Shown here: positions 22,525 through 36,100 of the stretch, in pieces | Layout of the letters: the number at the start of each line of letters is the position of its first letter | Numbering within the stretch: the stretch's first letter is position 1 | Source: Mimachlamys varia | Taxonomy: Eukaryota; Mollusca; Bivalvia; Pectinida; Pectinidae | Direction: 5' to 3' | NCBI GenBank assembly: GCA_947623455.1 | Contig: OX392528.1 | Span: 55,136,322 to 55,200,321 of the forward strand | DNA length: 64,000 bases | Position numbers and translations under genes: made by a program | The notes under the pieces: generated by a model | What the model was told of the DNA's origin: nothing | The model's input: the letters and a program-made list of their open reading frames with translations, nothing else | The model's database searches: none

Positions 22525-22850
22525 GAGAATGCTAAAGCGTTAACAGAATCATAATCCGAACACAAATCGATTCAAATATGGGCAAAATATGATTAAAGGA
22601 AAGATTTACATGGACACCCTTGTAAAAGTACAAGAGAATAATAGGACCAGGTGTTCCGAAAGGGTAAGCAACTTCTGCTTCATCGACGACACCCGCCATG
22701 TAAAGTACTCAAAAAAAGTAAATACACTATTGAGCATACTCAAAAACGCCAATCTTCATATCACTTAAAGATACAGAATATTTCTTAATGAAATAAAGAA
22801 GTCGACCATAAAACTTGCCCATAGTTCTGAACAACCTTCACCTCTCGAAT
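22525..22850 (-). repeat. Dispersed repeat family A, minus-strand copy (near full length)
   Basis: On the minus strand this copy runs from CAGAACTATGGGCAAGTTTT through TCTTTAAGTGATATGAAG, GCGGGTGTCGTCGATGAAGC and GGAACACCTGGTCC to TTGAATCGATTTGTG. The GGTTCTCATTTTGAGG block is deleted. Together with 6762-7125 it fixes the extent of the family unit. Confidence 0.8.
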
Positions 22851-23307
22851 CCTTGTATTGTTAGTTTGTTTGTCAGCAGTCGACATCGATCACAAAAAAT
22901 ACGATGATATTAAGAGCAAGCCCTAGAATATCGAATCAACTGCGACATGTAAACACCATAGATTTGAGAAGCTAGGATGTTACTACCAAGAAATGGAAAG
23001 TTCATGACAGGAAAATTGAAATCGTTACCTTTATAGATCGAGGTAAGCAGCTGATATAGAAGAGTCGGTTGTGTCCCTTATTTCAAGTTTAGAAAGGTAT
23101 AAAAAAATTATACGATCGACATGGTCAGCTATCTTCTTGTTTATAGACAACACATCGTCAATATATCTAAAAGTAAAATTAAAAGAAAAAGGTCGGCTAA
23201 GATTTGGGCAAAGTTTGTTCCAATGGGAATGCCAACAGCCTGCTGGAAATCTTTACTCCGAACTAAAAAATATTGTGACCAGGAATTCAATCATCCTTAC
23301 ACTTCAC

Positions 23308-23880
23308 AGTTCAACATGGCAGAAATACTCTTCAACATTGTAGACACGCAATTAGACATTGAAGATTATGGAACACGTTTAAACAATTGTAAACTTTGGG
23401 ACACAGGAAACAGTATAGACTATTGGACACAGTTCATCATTGTAGACTATGGGACACAGTGGAACAGAATTAAGCTTTGTAGACACAGAGTTCAACATTG
23501 TTGACACAATATTTAACATTGCAGACACACAGGTCAACATTGTAGACACACATTTCAACATTGTAGACACACAGGTCAACATTGTAAACACACGGTTCAA
23601 CATTGTAGACACACAGGTCAACATCATAGACACGCAGTTCAACATTGTAGACACACGGTTCAACACTGTAGACACACGGTTCAACATCGTAGACACACAG
23701 TTCAACATTGTAGACACACAGTTCTACATTGAAGACAAACAGTTAATATTTGTAGACAATGGGCACAGTTAAACATTGTAGACTGGCGTACAAATTTAGC
23801 ACTTAAATTATAGACTGTGAGACAAAGTTCAACATTGCAGACACACAGTTAAAACTTGTGGACACTGGGAAACATTCAAA
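23308..23880 (+). repeat. 21-bp minisatellite with degenerate flanks
   Basis: The core at about 23476-23745 consists of about 13 units of 21 bp based on GTAGACACACAG plus TTCAACATT. Units alternate between CAGGTCAACATT and CAGTTCAACATT or CGGTTCAACATT. Both flanks are degenerate, with longer variants containing ACTATGGGACACAG. The period is a multiple of three, so several frames stay open on both strands, giving heptapeptide frames such as NIVDTQF on plus and a matching heptad on minus. I regard these frames as by-products. Confidence 0.92.
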
Positions 23881-25718
23881 CATACTTTATTGTGTGACAC
23901 GATTAGATATTGTTTGCACAAAAACATGATGTAGGGTGATGACCGCTTAATTTGATAGTGTAGATTGAAACCCTTCTTTTAGAAAACTTGGTATTTGAAT
24001 TTAGTATATATCAATGCGACGCTCTGATTTTTATATGCATTATGAAAGGCGCTGGAAAAGTAAATCTACAAGCATTATAGAAACTGTAAACTCTACATCC
24101 AATTAAGTAAAAAAGGTTGTAATAAAATCAGAGGGGATAAAAACATAACCATTCACTGCTGTTCTACTTACGATTGACAAAGATATTAGTTTCTCTTCCA
24201 ACTTATGATAAAATATAGTTAAATTCAATGGGTGTTTATATAAAAATTTGTGCAGGTAATGAAGAAGGCTTTTTAGGTCTTGAATTAGCATTTGTCTTCT
24301 TTAACTTTTTACATTGTATTGTAAACAAAGCCATTGTTTTTCAATCTACGTTGAAAACCCATACTTTCCTGATCAAGATCCTAATTCAAACAATATTGTT
24401 TCAGAATATACCCTGATTAAAACGTATCTTTTTTATCTCTCAGGATGACCTACAAACCTTGCTGTAATTGCCGGAACAACTCTTGATGTTTGCTATATAT
24501 GTGATACATACAGGAGAAGCCTTTCGGAACAACTCGTTTCTTTTGGTTAGTTTATCTACTTTGTTTTAATGGTGATGTTTTGTCTTATAGTATTGACATT
24601 GAAATCCAATTTTTCTTTGTAAATTCCATTACAACCTGACTTATCAACAGGATATATTTTGTTTATGTGTAACTTGTATATGATGTATTTGCAAGAAATG
24701 GTCATTTTGTTTAAGAATTATAAAACTGTAATACAAAAATGCATTATGATGACCAGAAAGAATGCATATGTTTGTATTATTCAATATGCGACCTTTTTGT
24801 AGCTTAGTGAAAATCTTCAAAATTTATCTTTTTCTTCAAAAAACTGTAGGTATATAAAGGGGTGGGAAAATCTTTGATCGTATCATTATGAACGCCTGAG
24901 AATAAAAGGAGTTTAATGTGTAATATTGCGGATGTATTTGTGTTTGCTTATATTTTTCAACAGATATATCCATTGTAACCGATCATAACAATTATGGTAA
25001 AACTCAATTTTATTAAAGGGCGTCTTTCAAATGAAAAAAAAAAGAGAATAAGAAGGTAGGCCTATAAGAACCAGTATTACATTCACAAATGAAATCGCTC
25101 AGTTTCAGCAGCCAGATCCTCAAAACAATCATCCCTGACACCGCATTGTTACTGAACATATAATACATTATATATGCTCATTCTGGCGCATTTAGTATTA
25201 CTAGATAAACAAAACCGTTGAAATTGTATCAGCTTTAGAAAAATATTTCTAAAATTGCATCAAAAAATACTAAATCCAATTGGTGTGTCGTTATCCCTCT
25301 ACTGAAATACATTAGAGTACTCTATAAACCAATTCTAATCGTACGCGGGATATTGTTCGGTGACAATTTGTCTGTTTTGTTACAGAGATATAAGGCAGTT
25401 AAAACAGAAAAACGACATAGATAGTTCTTAACTTAGTTTAGGTGTAACAGCTATTACTATACCGCTAAGATGCAGATACTTGATAGCAGTGTCTAACCCG
25501 TATGTCTGACTTTTCTATATCATTCCAGCTTCTGATATCAAATGGCGTACCCCTATGTATGACATCTTCATTGACATGTTCTAAATCCCCATTGTAATTG
25601 TAATATCATGCTTAAGATATGAGAACAAATCAATGTTTATTTCTTCAAATGTTGATTATATTTGTTTACACCTCGATAATAAGCCCCCGCCATGTTTGTT
25701 TGAAATCTGTATAATTAA
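23881..25718. other. Gene-free stretch with one TATA/initiator pair
   Basis: AT-rich. TATATAAA at 24851-24858 is followed 34 bases later by an initiator-like TCATT (A at 24885), a spacing compatible with a core promoter. An AATAAA lies only about 15 bases further on, which argues against a productive unit. Confidence 0.3.
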
Positions 25719-25919
25719 TTATGGCCGGCGCCTGTAGCCTTGCCTGGAGCATATGAACGGTATAAATCACTAAACCCTCTGGTCGGTATTGCCATGCCTG
25801 ACATCGCCATTGTCATCGACAACGTTGATAACTTCATCATCAAAGTAGGATTATCCTTGATTAGAGAGGTCCCTGTCGATGTGTCACGTGATAGAATCAA
25901 ATATGGCGGCCAACCGTGA
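25719..25919 (+). CDS. Possible coding exon or gene fragment
   Basis: One plus frame is open from after a TAA near 25718 to TGA at 25917-25919, about 66 codons. The internal ATG at 25794 has G at -3 and would give 41 residues. The stretch GIAMPDIAIVIDNVDNF is encoded by a run of eleven successive RNY codons with C or T in the third position, a coding-like signature unusual for this window. A donor-like AAAGTAGGA lies inside. No family is recognised. The opposite strand is also open (61 codons), which lowers confidence. It overlaps regulatory-type motifs, so conserved noncoding DNA is an alternative. Confidence 0.25.
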   Translation, partial: LWPAPVALPGAYERYKSLNPLVGIAMPDIAIVIDNVDNFIIKVGLSLIREVPVDVSRDRIKYGGQP

Positions 25920-25994
25920 CCACGAATTTTGAAAAGTCGGAACAGAGCTCCCTAAGGTGGCCCCAGCGTCACTATTCTCTGTCAAGTGACGTCA
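25885..25994. promoter_or_regulatory. Cluster of CACGTG, YY1-like and CRE motifs
   Basis: Within 110 bp lie the palindromic E-box CACGTG (25885-25890), AATATGGCGGC (25900-25910, matching the YY1 core ATGGCGGC) and the full palindromic cAMP-response element TGACGTCA (25987-25994). All three are typical of CpG-rich animal promoters, and the local GC content is well above background. No TATA box is obvious. Confidence 0.35.
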
Positions 25995-26186
25995 CAGCTG
26001 AATGTAACACATGTCTTCGAGTTATTGGACCTAACACAGAATAAAGGACACTCCAAATGTTTTTAAAAATATTGTTCAAGCCATAAAGTCGTTTAAAATA
26101 TGAGCTAATAGAGCAGTCATAAAAGATTTGGGGGAGGGTATGTTTGTTTGTATGTCCTTCCGTCCGTAATGAAAGAATACAAAACA

Positions 26187-26276
26187 AAATAGAAAATACT
26201 GTAAGGGTCAAAAAACTATAATCCTAACTCAAAATTGGTTAAATTATGGGCAAAATATGAATAAAGGAAAAGTTGT
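26187..26276 (-). repeat. Dispersed repeat family A, terminal fragment
   Basis: Only the distal end of the unit is present, matching the parts of 22525-22850 that read AATCCGAAC.. and ATGGGCAAAATATGA.TAAAGG. The similarity stops abruptly after GGAAAAG. It is weaker than the other copies. Confidence 0.5.
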
Positions 26277-26928
26277 TTCTGGCGCAGCATTGCAGTAAGA
26301 TTGATACTAGTTCATTATCAAAAAATACTAATTATTAAAGAGTGCTTAGTAATTTCTATATTTATTACATTAACACAACTGTCCTTAGACGATACGTCAA
26401 CGCATAATTATTATATCCACTTCAACATCTGTCAGACGATTGCAGAACAGTGTTTGCTTGTATATCTAAATGTGATATTACATGTGTGGTTGCGTCACGA
26501 CTAGCAGATTGTTTTGTGAGTTTGAGCAGAGTCGTCTCCCATTTTACACGTGCGAGACGAAATTGAGGAAGATTCTTGTGAAATGCTTTACATAAAATAG
26601 CCAAAATTTGTGTGAAGAGTTGTATATTATTTTTTATCACTAGTATAGAATCTCGAATTTGTTACGTCGTTAAAAATAACCGTTAATTACGGTTATGGAA
26701 TTTATAAAAAGAATTAAAATAAATTTGTTCAAATAAAACAAAATTACAACTATTTTTCATATATATGTACTTTTACGTTGTTATGATGAGTAGGTTCCCT
26801 ATTATCACTGATTATTCAAAACCAATGCATCGTCGTTGCTAATGGCAAATTAAACACACTCAGCATGCACGTGAATCGGTACAGGTAAAATGTCTACAGG
26901 TAACTGCTTCCTGGCTCGGTCGATCAAA

Positions 26929-27171
26929 CCAATCACCGCGTTACAAATCTGTCCGGATCTATTGGTTTTCACTCGACGGTTTTTATATGATTATGCTGGA
27001 CAAACTTCCGTAAATCATTCTTGTCCACGGAACATGCTCGTGTGGAGAGCTTCGGTCGGTAGGATTGGCTTCGGTTTCAGTGTTAAACTCGCATCTGGTT
27101 TTATATACGTGTAACATATTGTTTCGTGGACATGGCAGCACTGTTTATTGGTCAATTAACCGCTATAAATA
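26929..27171 (+). promoter_or_regulatory. Candidate promoter with three CCAAT boxes and a TATA box
   Basis: CCAAT at 26929-26933, inverted CCAAT (ATTGG) at 26961-26965 and 27147-27151, and a consensus TATA box TATAAATA at 27164-27171 lie in a moderately GC-rich segment. CCAAT is unusually close to TATA in the last pair. A start site would fall near 27195. No downstream gene is recognisable within the next several kilobases. Confidence 0.3.
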
Positions 27172-30100
27172 TCGCCACGAACAGTAAATACGATCCTTGT
27201 GGCTGATTTTCATATCAAATTCTTTGCAATGATGTTGAATTATTTAATTAAAGTCAAACTGAGACATATGTTTTTAATGATTCCCATTCTGCTAAAAATG
27301 TGAAATTTGATATTTGTTGTGATATCCAAAAGGTGAATAATCCTTGAGTTCGTATTTTTTCGAAAGAGGAATTAACCCCCCAGCCTATAAAACACCTGGA
27401 TTTATGATATTCAGTTGAGCCAGAACAAATTTATTTCAGTGCATTTTCTAATTAAGGGAATACAGTTTTATCCAACCATTGTCTTTGACACCTGTAAATG
27501 TCTTTTTTTAAATATTCAAGCATGGTACAAACACAGATAATAAATAACAACATTTATCTGAATATTGATAAACATTGTTCTGTTGTTAAAATAGGTATGA
27601 CGAATACCTCTTTATTTCCTTTGTTTTATCTTGTAATAAAACTAAACTTGTGTACAACATAAACAAAACACATCCTTTTTCTCGAAAACAACGTTAATTT
27701 AGCAAGTCGGATTCACAGCATTAAGTTGAGCAATCATGCAAATAGAGAAACAGCCTATAAACTCGTGTGGGTTTTATATATTTTTTATATTTTTCACGCC
27801 TGCTTGCCATGGAATGGGTCGGCTATTTAGAACCCGACCTCTGACCGCAAACTATAAAGGCAGTTTTCATTTAACAGGTATATATCCTGGCCATTGAATG
27901 AAGGGTTTATTTGTGGCGATAAAAGAGACAAACCGTAGTAAACCTGTCATACTGAGAAATGATGAGACTGTGCAGTGATATACAGGCCAACAATATGTTT
28001 GTATCTTTATAGCTACGTGCCCAGTATTTGGTCTTCGTGCCATGCTTGCTTACTCATCCAAGATAAGAAAAAAAATCGGATAATCTCATCGAACGAGGTT
28101 TGTTAAATACACACACACACACATAAAGGAAATAGAAGATATCTGCCTAACAGTCTCTAGACAAAAAGACAAGCAATTTTCTGTTGTCTATTTTTGGATC
28201 AGGGAATGTCACAAATCTGAAGGCTGGTTTCATAGTTGTAATACCTGCCAGATTAAACGCGCATACACGAAGCTTTCAATTAGAAGCGCATATCATATTG
28301 TCCGTAAGTCGCATATCTAATGTCCGAAATCGGCATGCATTGTGATGTCCAGACTACGGCCAATGTCGTCCCACGCTGACTACACGTGTTATCTAGACGT
28401 GCATCTCGTGTCCAGTCAATATTCATTCATTCTCGGTCAATAACAGGGGTGTGGAATCAGATTGGCTAAACCTATTTGATTAGCTTATTAATTCTACACG
28501 TCCTGTTTGGCGTACAAATCTACATCTGCCGACATCACCGGAGCCGCGTCTAAGACGTCCCGGGATTGTCGGCTTTGTCTTTTCCCTTATCACTCCATAA
28601 GACAATTTCCATAATTATTTTTTTCATTGATTTACAGATATGTATCGTATTTCAATATTGTTCTCTGTATCATTACAAAGAAACGGTCCAGGTTTATCCT
28701 ATGTTGCTCTCCGACACAAGAGACAACAGAGTTCGCTTTGTTGAAGAGTTTACAGTTGTGCATTCTATCTTATAGATATATATGACTGTTGTTTATTGAC
28801 ACATAAACATGATAAATGCTATTTATTGATACATGAATATAGACGCTGAATCTTTTGTATCATCGTTTACATATAAAGCAATGTTAAGATAAATGTCTTT
28901 TACATTTTTTTGTTTTTGTTTTGTTTTTTCTATTTAGATCTCTCTTATTATGTTGACAGGTTGCTGAAGGAACCGCACGCATTGCATGTTCGAAGAAGAT
29001 TTCATATTTTATTATATCTTGTATGCAGAAATATATAAACATCTTCCATTCCATAAAACCCCCGTCATTATTATACATAAACCATATCATGTATATGAAT
29101 ACATATCTAGGCAGGTAAAATTCGATTTTGTAACTCTCAAAAACTATACAATAACAAAAACAATTTTAAAATATTGATGCATTGAGAAAAAATAATGATA
29201 CATTATATGAAATCATAAAGAATCAACTGTAAAATATAAGAAAATAGTTATCATATTTATTATAAGAATAAGATATTTTTCTCATCTGAGATCAAGTCAA
29301 AAATGCTATTATGATGAAACTAAACAGATTTGATGCTGATTTCCGTTAAAGGTCAGTATATAACCCATGGTAAACTGAAGGGGCAGTTTTTGACCCGTAC
29401 CTCTTATTTATTCATTAATACAATCAAATGCTACGGACATAGGTCTAGATTCGAGTAAGATGGAATGTCAAGAGGAGTCTGGGAACCAAGCCTCGACCTT
29501 TGCTGCCGCGGGAATTTTAGTAACAATTGTGAAGTTTACATACACATACCGATAACAGTACGGGCTGACAAATTCCAGAAACGGCAACATAGTTTTATCA
29601 ATAAATAACTTTCTAAATACACACATTTCTGATACGTCAGAAGGAGCCAAATATATTGAGGGTCGGTCTGGATCTTAAACTGTATCAGAGTTTGTGTAGC
29701 GGTATGTTTGTTCGTATTTATAATATATTGTATCTTTTGTTGATATATTTGTAACTTCCGATAAATAGAAAGGGATTATAAACCTTAATTTCAAATATTT
29801 CAATGGTATTTTAATCAATTTTCATGTCAAAGATAACTTGACACACACATATGCTGCAAACAGAACACAGGGTACTTATTACAAAATATACAGATTTTTG
29901 TTTCATATTTGTTTTGATATTCTTACTGATCTTTTTAATTCTAAAAATACTATAAATTCATTTGCATTCAAGAAACGCCGATAATTACTGATTTCAAACC
30001 GAGAAGCCTAATTACATTTTATAGGGCATTAATATTTATTGCTAAATAAACTATCTTTATTATCTATATAAACCTGATCACGTGCACACGCGCACTTAAA

Positions 30101-33100
30101 ATTTAAAGCAGGTGTCCGTTTAAGACACGGGTTATATTTTTGTATATTTTTTTCACGCCTGATTAGTATTTTTATGTATTTAAGGTATTATATTAAATTA
30201 TTGATAACGCAATATCACAAATTAAAGTAAATTTAGAAGAAGTCTCAATGATAAAAACAAAACCAGAAGTTTGTTGTATTCGAAATTTCCTCGTTTTTTA
30301 TGTAAATTCTCTAGCAAAAAAAAAATCAACAATGAAAACTGATTAAATTGTTTTATTTTGAAACGTGAAAACATACAAAAAAACAAGTGAAAGCATATAA
30401 TAAATAATTGATCTGTACATTATCGGAAGTGCTTTGCAGCATGTAACAACGCGATTGTGGGAGAATAATATTACCGATGTGCCTTTTTACAAACCAGATC
30501 ATCTCGAATGTTCACAGTAATATTACACTTTATAACAAGCAAGCATTTTATTATGGTTGTCGACTTTTGCTATTTTGAAGATGTTTCTCGAATTTCTATA
30601 CAAATTTAGCCTCTTGGTTGGATTAATGAAGATACTGATTAATCAACGGGAAAGTTTTCTATCGAGGTTTCAGCCGTGCTGATAATTCAAATGGAAGTCT
30701 TTCTCAATAATGTTAGTACAGTATTACACGTGTAAGGACTTCCCAAGAGAGCAATACCAACCTAATTTCATTTATCTTGCAATGCACGTAACAAACAATC
30801 GGCGAACTCCTGACAGTTGGCCTGCACTAAGCATTTTTATTTCCATTACTTTAAATATTAGTTGTCGATATTCTGTGACATGGTGTTAACACGAAACACT
30901 GTTAGTAACACCGGAAAATAAATATAACTAACAGTTCTTCTCACAAACACAGGTCGCCGTAAATAGGAGGTTATATATTTCTATTGACGAGTAAACTAAA
31001 CAACAATTGTTTAGATAAACTTGTAACAATAACAGTTGTTGTCTTATGCGATGGTGATTTTAATGGGTATCATATCAACGTTGCAATAATTATTGCCAAA
31101 TATACTATAACTTATACATAAATAATATTCTATCAAGCATGTATTGGGCTATATCGTCATAAACATTGTTATCATATATTTCTGAAGTAAACTATCTATA
31201 AGATGTGTAGCTCTTTGTTTTTAATATCTGCTTAGCTTAAAATTAAAATATTCATGTTTAAAACAAAATATTTGAATGAAGCACCAATTTAAGTCTCCGT
31301 TTGCTTTTAATATTGTTTTCCTTTCTAAGGCACTCCAACAGTTCTTTTAACTATACAGATAAATAAACAATTAACTAAAACCAACAAAATATATAAATAA
31401 TACAATCAACATTAAGATGAAATAATACGCAAATGAAATATATAATAAATATATATATGTATATGCCCTTCCGTTACGTTGTACATGCAATAACGACGCA
31501 TAACATTGGTTTGAAGTGTGGGTATATAGTGAACCATACCGTCGATATTATTTACTAGACTATTTATTTCCTGAAATAATATATTTGTTTGTGATATTTG
31601 TTACTATTATTATTATTATTTAATGAAGGGTTGTCTGCGGGTTGATTTGTCTTATTAAACCGTTTTTAGCTTAAATATTTTAGATTGTTGCACCTCATAC
31701 TATACTAATTAGATATAAGCAATAAACTTTTACAACAAACTACAATTAATGGCAGTATATATTCCAAAATGTGACACAAAACATGAAAACAATAATAAGT
31801 CTCACTGAAAAATATATTGATAAACAAAAGTGGTTACGAATATATTTTACTGTATTTATTCAGATGCATTTATTTTTAGTCAGTAGGCTCTCTTTACATA
31901 CCATTTGAGCGTAAAACCAGAGCTCACTCTTCGTCTGAACAGAAAGTCATTTGTAGAAAATACCAATTAAGTCTATTATGAATTGAAACTAAAACTACTC
32001 AGAGATTTTCATGTAGATTGCAATTTACCTGCTTCGACATGCAAACCTACTATATTTTTTTTTATTTTCTCTTATTCGGGTAATTAACAAAATACTTACA
32101 AATATCATAAAGACACTCACAGAAACACAAACGCAAGACCACACAATTTAGGCAAACAAAAGACATATCTATGATCTGATGAAGTGTCAACATGTTCTTT
32201 AAAACAGTACAAAAACGGGACATTCTAAAAGGTAGGCGACAACGTAGAGATTGAAGCATGTCAAATGCTAATTTCTATTCAATTCTATGAATGCATGTTT
32301 TATCCAGTCCATGGAGCTTATCAATAAGAACGTATCAAAAATGATCATATCAGCATAGTGAAAACTCTCTACAATGCAGGGAGTGATTACTGTGTACATT
32401 ACTTAGAAATGTATTTAACAGTGTGTGTGTTCATAATCAGCTCCGAGGTCTGTACGGTAAATAAACGGTTATAATATGCTGCGTAACGCGTCCCGATATT
32501 ATAGTTCTAATGGCTTCTGATCCATATCTCTATATTCAAATCATTACCAAGGACATTTAGAAATTATTGAGTAAAATAGCTCGCAAAAAAAATAGTTCTT
32601 TTTTAAAAGATCGTTTTTCCTATATCACCGTTAATATAACGTTTAATAGACTATATCAAGAACGAACCGACCGGTGTTGTAAATAGCTTTAACCGGTGAA
32701 CAAACTAACGATAAAATATAAAGGTAAATTTAAATCACACATATTAATACTTGGGTGAAATTTAATGCGGACAGTTAAGCGAAGCATGGCGGCGATGATT
32801 TGATAATTGATAAAGTAAGCTCCTTGTAATATGATTCGCGCTAGGGGTAGATTTTTGTGTTTAATGTTCCGCGTCACAAGACGAACGACATTTTATTCGG
32901 TTAATGGATTTTTTACAATATTGATATTAATATGTACTTAGTATAAAGTTAATTAACACAACAAAATACTTACTTATAATAAAAAAAATACTTAAAGATT
33001 TATCAAAGGAACATTAAAATATTAGGTATATGGTGGAAGAAATGCTAGCTATATTTGCTTTGAGGTTCTGGTTCGGTTTAAACAATAAGTAAGTTTTATC

Positions 33101-36100
33101 AAGCTCTTTATTTTAGTACTTTAAGTGATATAAAATACTTTTGTTTTAGTACATGTATTAAATGTAACTAAAGCATTCTAATTTATACTTGACTATCCAC
33201 TTGGGAGACGATAAAACGGATTCGAGATATATCAATAAAATTTCATAGTAGAAAATATATACTTAACAATTTTTACACAAAAAAAATGTTTGCACTCAAG
33301 TGAAACGTTTCAACTGTTTAACGTTTATGGTAGATCGCGTTCTTGTTCATGGGAAATGATAGCAAAGTACAACGGAAGGAAGGGATATAATATCATGGAT
33401 TTATGTCAAATAAAGACATATATATATAATAGAAAATACTTCACACTTAAAATAAATTTCTAAAAATATTCTGGGTACGATAAGATTTTATGAAATGATT
33501 GTAAAAACTTGCAAACTGGTGTGAATTCACCGTAATACGTTATTGTTGACTCGGGGATGAAAAAGAACAACTGATTATCGCTAGCAGATATTCTACGGAC
33601 GGATGTTTAGATTGAAATCAAATAACATGTGAAATCAGATGATCACGAAATATCAATAAAAGTCACATTTATTTGATGCCACAATAAATATAAAGATACG
33701 AAATCCAGTAACAAAAGTTATTTAAATATATTCATTTGAAATGTATCTTTAGTATTTACAAACTTTAAAGCTGAATAGATATATGACTTAAATATGTGTT
33801 TTGTGAATCTGAAATGAAATAAGGCAAAGAATTTGGAGCAAAACGAATGAATATCTTACAGTTCCAGTCTAATATTTGGGTAGAACTGCAGATATGTATA
33901 GATGTTTATCCATATATCGCCTAAAGGTAACCTATAGGTGAGGAAATATAATCTAGAGTGTATTTAAATTTTAATCCAATGTATCAAAAATATATATAAA
34001 AGAAATTGTAACATATAAGCAGTTTTATATGCATTTGTGTCGACAACCATCAGAATTATCTTTTAACAAGTATATATTCCTACCAAATGAAAAACGGTGA
34101 CTTGCAATTGTAGTGAAGGTACAAATCTATATAAAAACGAAAATTGTCGCCAAAATACATTTTACCTCTTTTGAACCTTATCTGAAACTTACCTCATTTA
34201 AAGCATATATTGTTACAAAATAATGAAAGCTATACATTGAGCACGTCTTGACCATACATAATTTTCAATTAAATATAAATACACATTCTTGACAAAATTC
34301 ATTATTTGGTTCATGCTATTAGGTCACTCTAAAAAGTCGTTAATATTGGTTTCATATGGTGATCACAATTAATCTTCATGGATGTATTTCCCGCAAACTT
34401 GGTTTCAATATTGAAAATACTGCTTATTACAGACATTATTAGTATTCTATGAAATAGCATGATGCTTAAAGAAATGATGGTTTCAAAATTATAAAAACAA
34501 ACATAATAATTACATATTATCAAAAATTAATCACAAAAATGACATTAACTGCGGATAAAAAAAAAATCTTCATTTTACAAAATAGAACTTTTTACTCTGT
34601 ACATACAAACGGGACAAATAAAACAGATACATATGTAGAAATAGGAAAAGGGCGCACAGAAGTACAGACAAAATGTACAAAAATACAAATATGAAATACT
34701 ATTGACATAAAAATGCGATAGCTATTTAACCTAGAAAACTTATCCAACAATTAGGTATTCAAGTATTTTTCGAGATGATATGTAAAACACACAAATAGGG
34801 AAAGATGCTTAAAAATAAATAAGCATTTTGAATTTTGACAAAAGGAAGTATATTACCCTATTTTCTAAAATATTCTTCCCAAAACAGATGTGCACTGTCT
34901 CCGCAACACAGGCAGAGAGTTTGCTTATTAGCTGATTATGTTCGGGAAGGAAACTGGAAAGCAATTGTCTCGCATACTCAATAGGACAAAAGGACGAAAC
35001 CGGTAATGGCTGAAGGCATAAAAATCATTTAAATATACAATTATTGCAAAAGTTGCGAAAAAACGAATTTAACAAAGCCAAAAATGACGTAAATTCATAA
35101 CCCTTACATACTTTATTTTCAAATTGCAGGCAATTGTACAAGTCGGTTGCACCTGTGTCCCCAAACCTATTAGAAATCAAGTAGAAAGCTAGGCTGTGTT
35201 TTAATGAGGGTTTTACACATGAAATGGACACTGGAGTTTAGTACGTGGCTATGTGCATGAGTGGAACACTTTGGGGTCTGTTTCATTCCTACCCGCGTTC
35301 ACTTATCCGTCTCTCTCTCTTACCTCGCCGCCGCTGACAAGCAAACCTTGTTAGTACACATCATCAGCACCACCGTAAATTCCTCCTTTTTTCGAAATAA
35401 CTACCACACCATAATTTGCATTCTTTTTTAAACTTTTTTTTTCAACGTGTTATTATCCATAGTCCGAACTAAAGACCCTATCGCCGAATTATATCGGAAG
35501 GCCTCCCTGCGTGTTTGTTCGGGCCCTCTCTCGCTAGTCGTGCTGGAAAGATCACACCAGTAGGAAGGCGCCAGGGTGAAACGACAAATTTTCTTAATTA
35601 TTCCTTGTCCAAAACAATTTCTACTGCTCACTTGGTGTTACAAATGCAACTTTACAAGACTGGTGTGCTACATTTACATTTCGGCTGTACACCTGCCGAG
35701 AATGAACACGTTAGACCCTCCATCTCATCTCTGCCTGCCTCTTACCGGCATGGCGCTCTCAAGGCTTGACAGCCCCAATTTTATATTTCACGTCGGAAAA
35801 AATGACAAGGGGATGTGACAAGTAAACATGTGAGTGTGGAGACCCCGATCAGGCTGGGATAACATATGTACGTAAATACAAGTGAAGGATTTTATATTGA
35901 ACTTGATGAATGAGTGACCAGTCTGATCTTGGGGCCCGGCTATCGAATAACTGTCCAGCGAGAAGGAGATATGGAGGGGGAGAAGGCGAGGTTGTTCACA
36001 CTCACCGTCAGACATCAACCAGCACCACCACAATTAATACAGGCATCAATAGTTGTTATCCACATATAGCATATTAAACTCTTTAAAAAGGCGATATAAA

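Noticed and set aside
23379..23772. Heptad-repeat proteins on both strands
   Set aside because: Direct consequence of a 21-bp minisatellite. No start context or flanking coding sequence.
29838..29856. Third copy of the hammerhead element (ACACACACATATGCTGC)
   Set aside because: Only about 18 bases match, partly CA-repeat. The ribozyme core and the rest of the element are absent.
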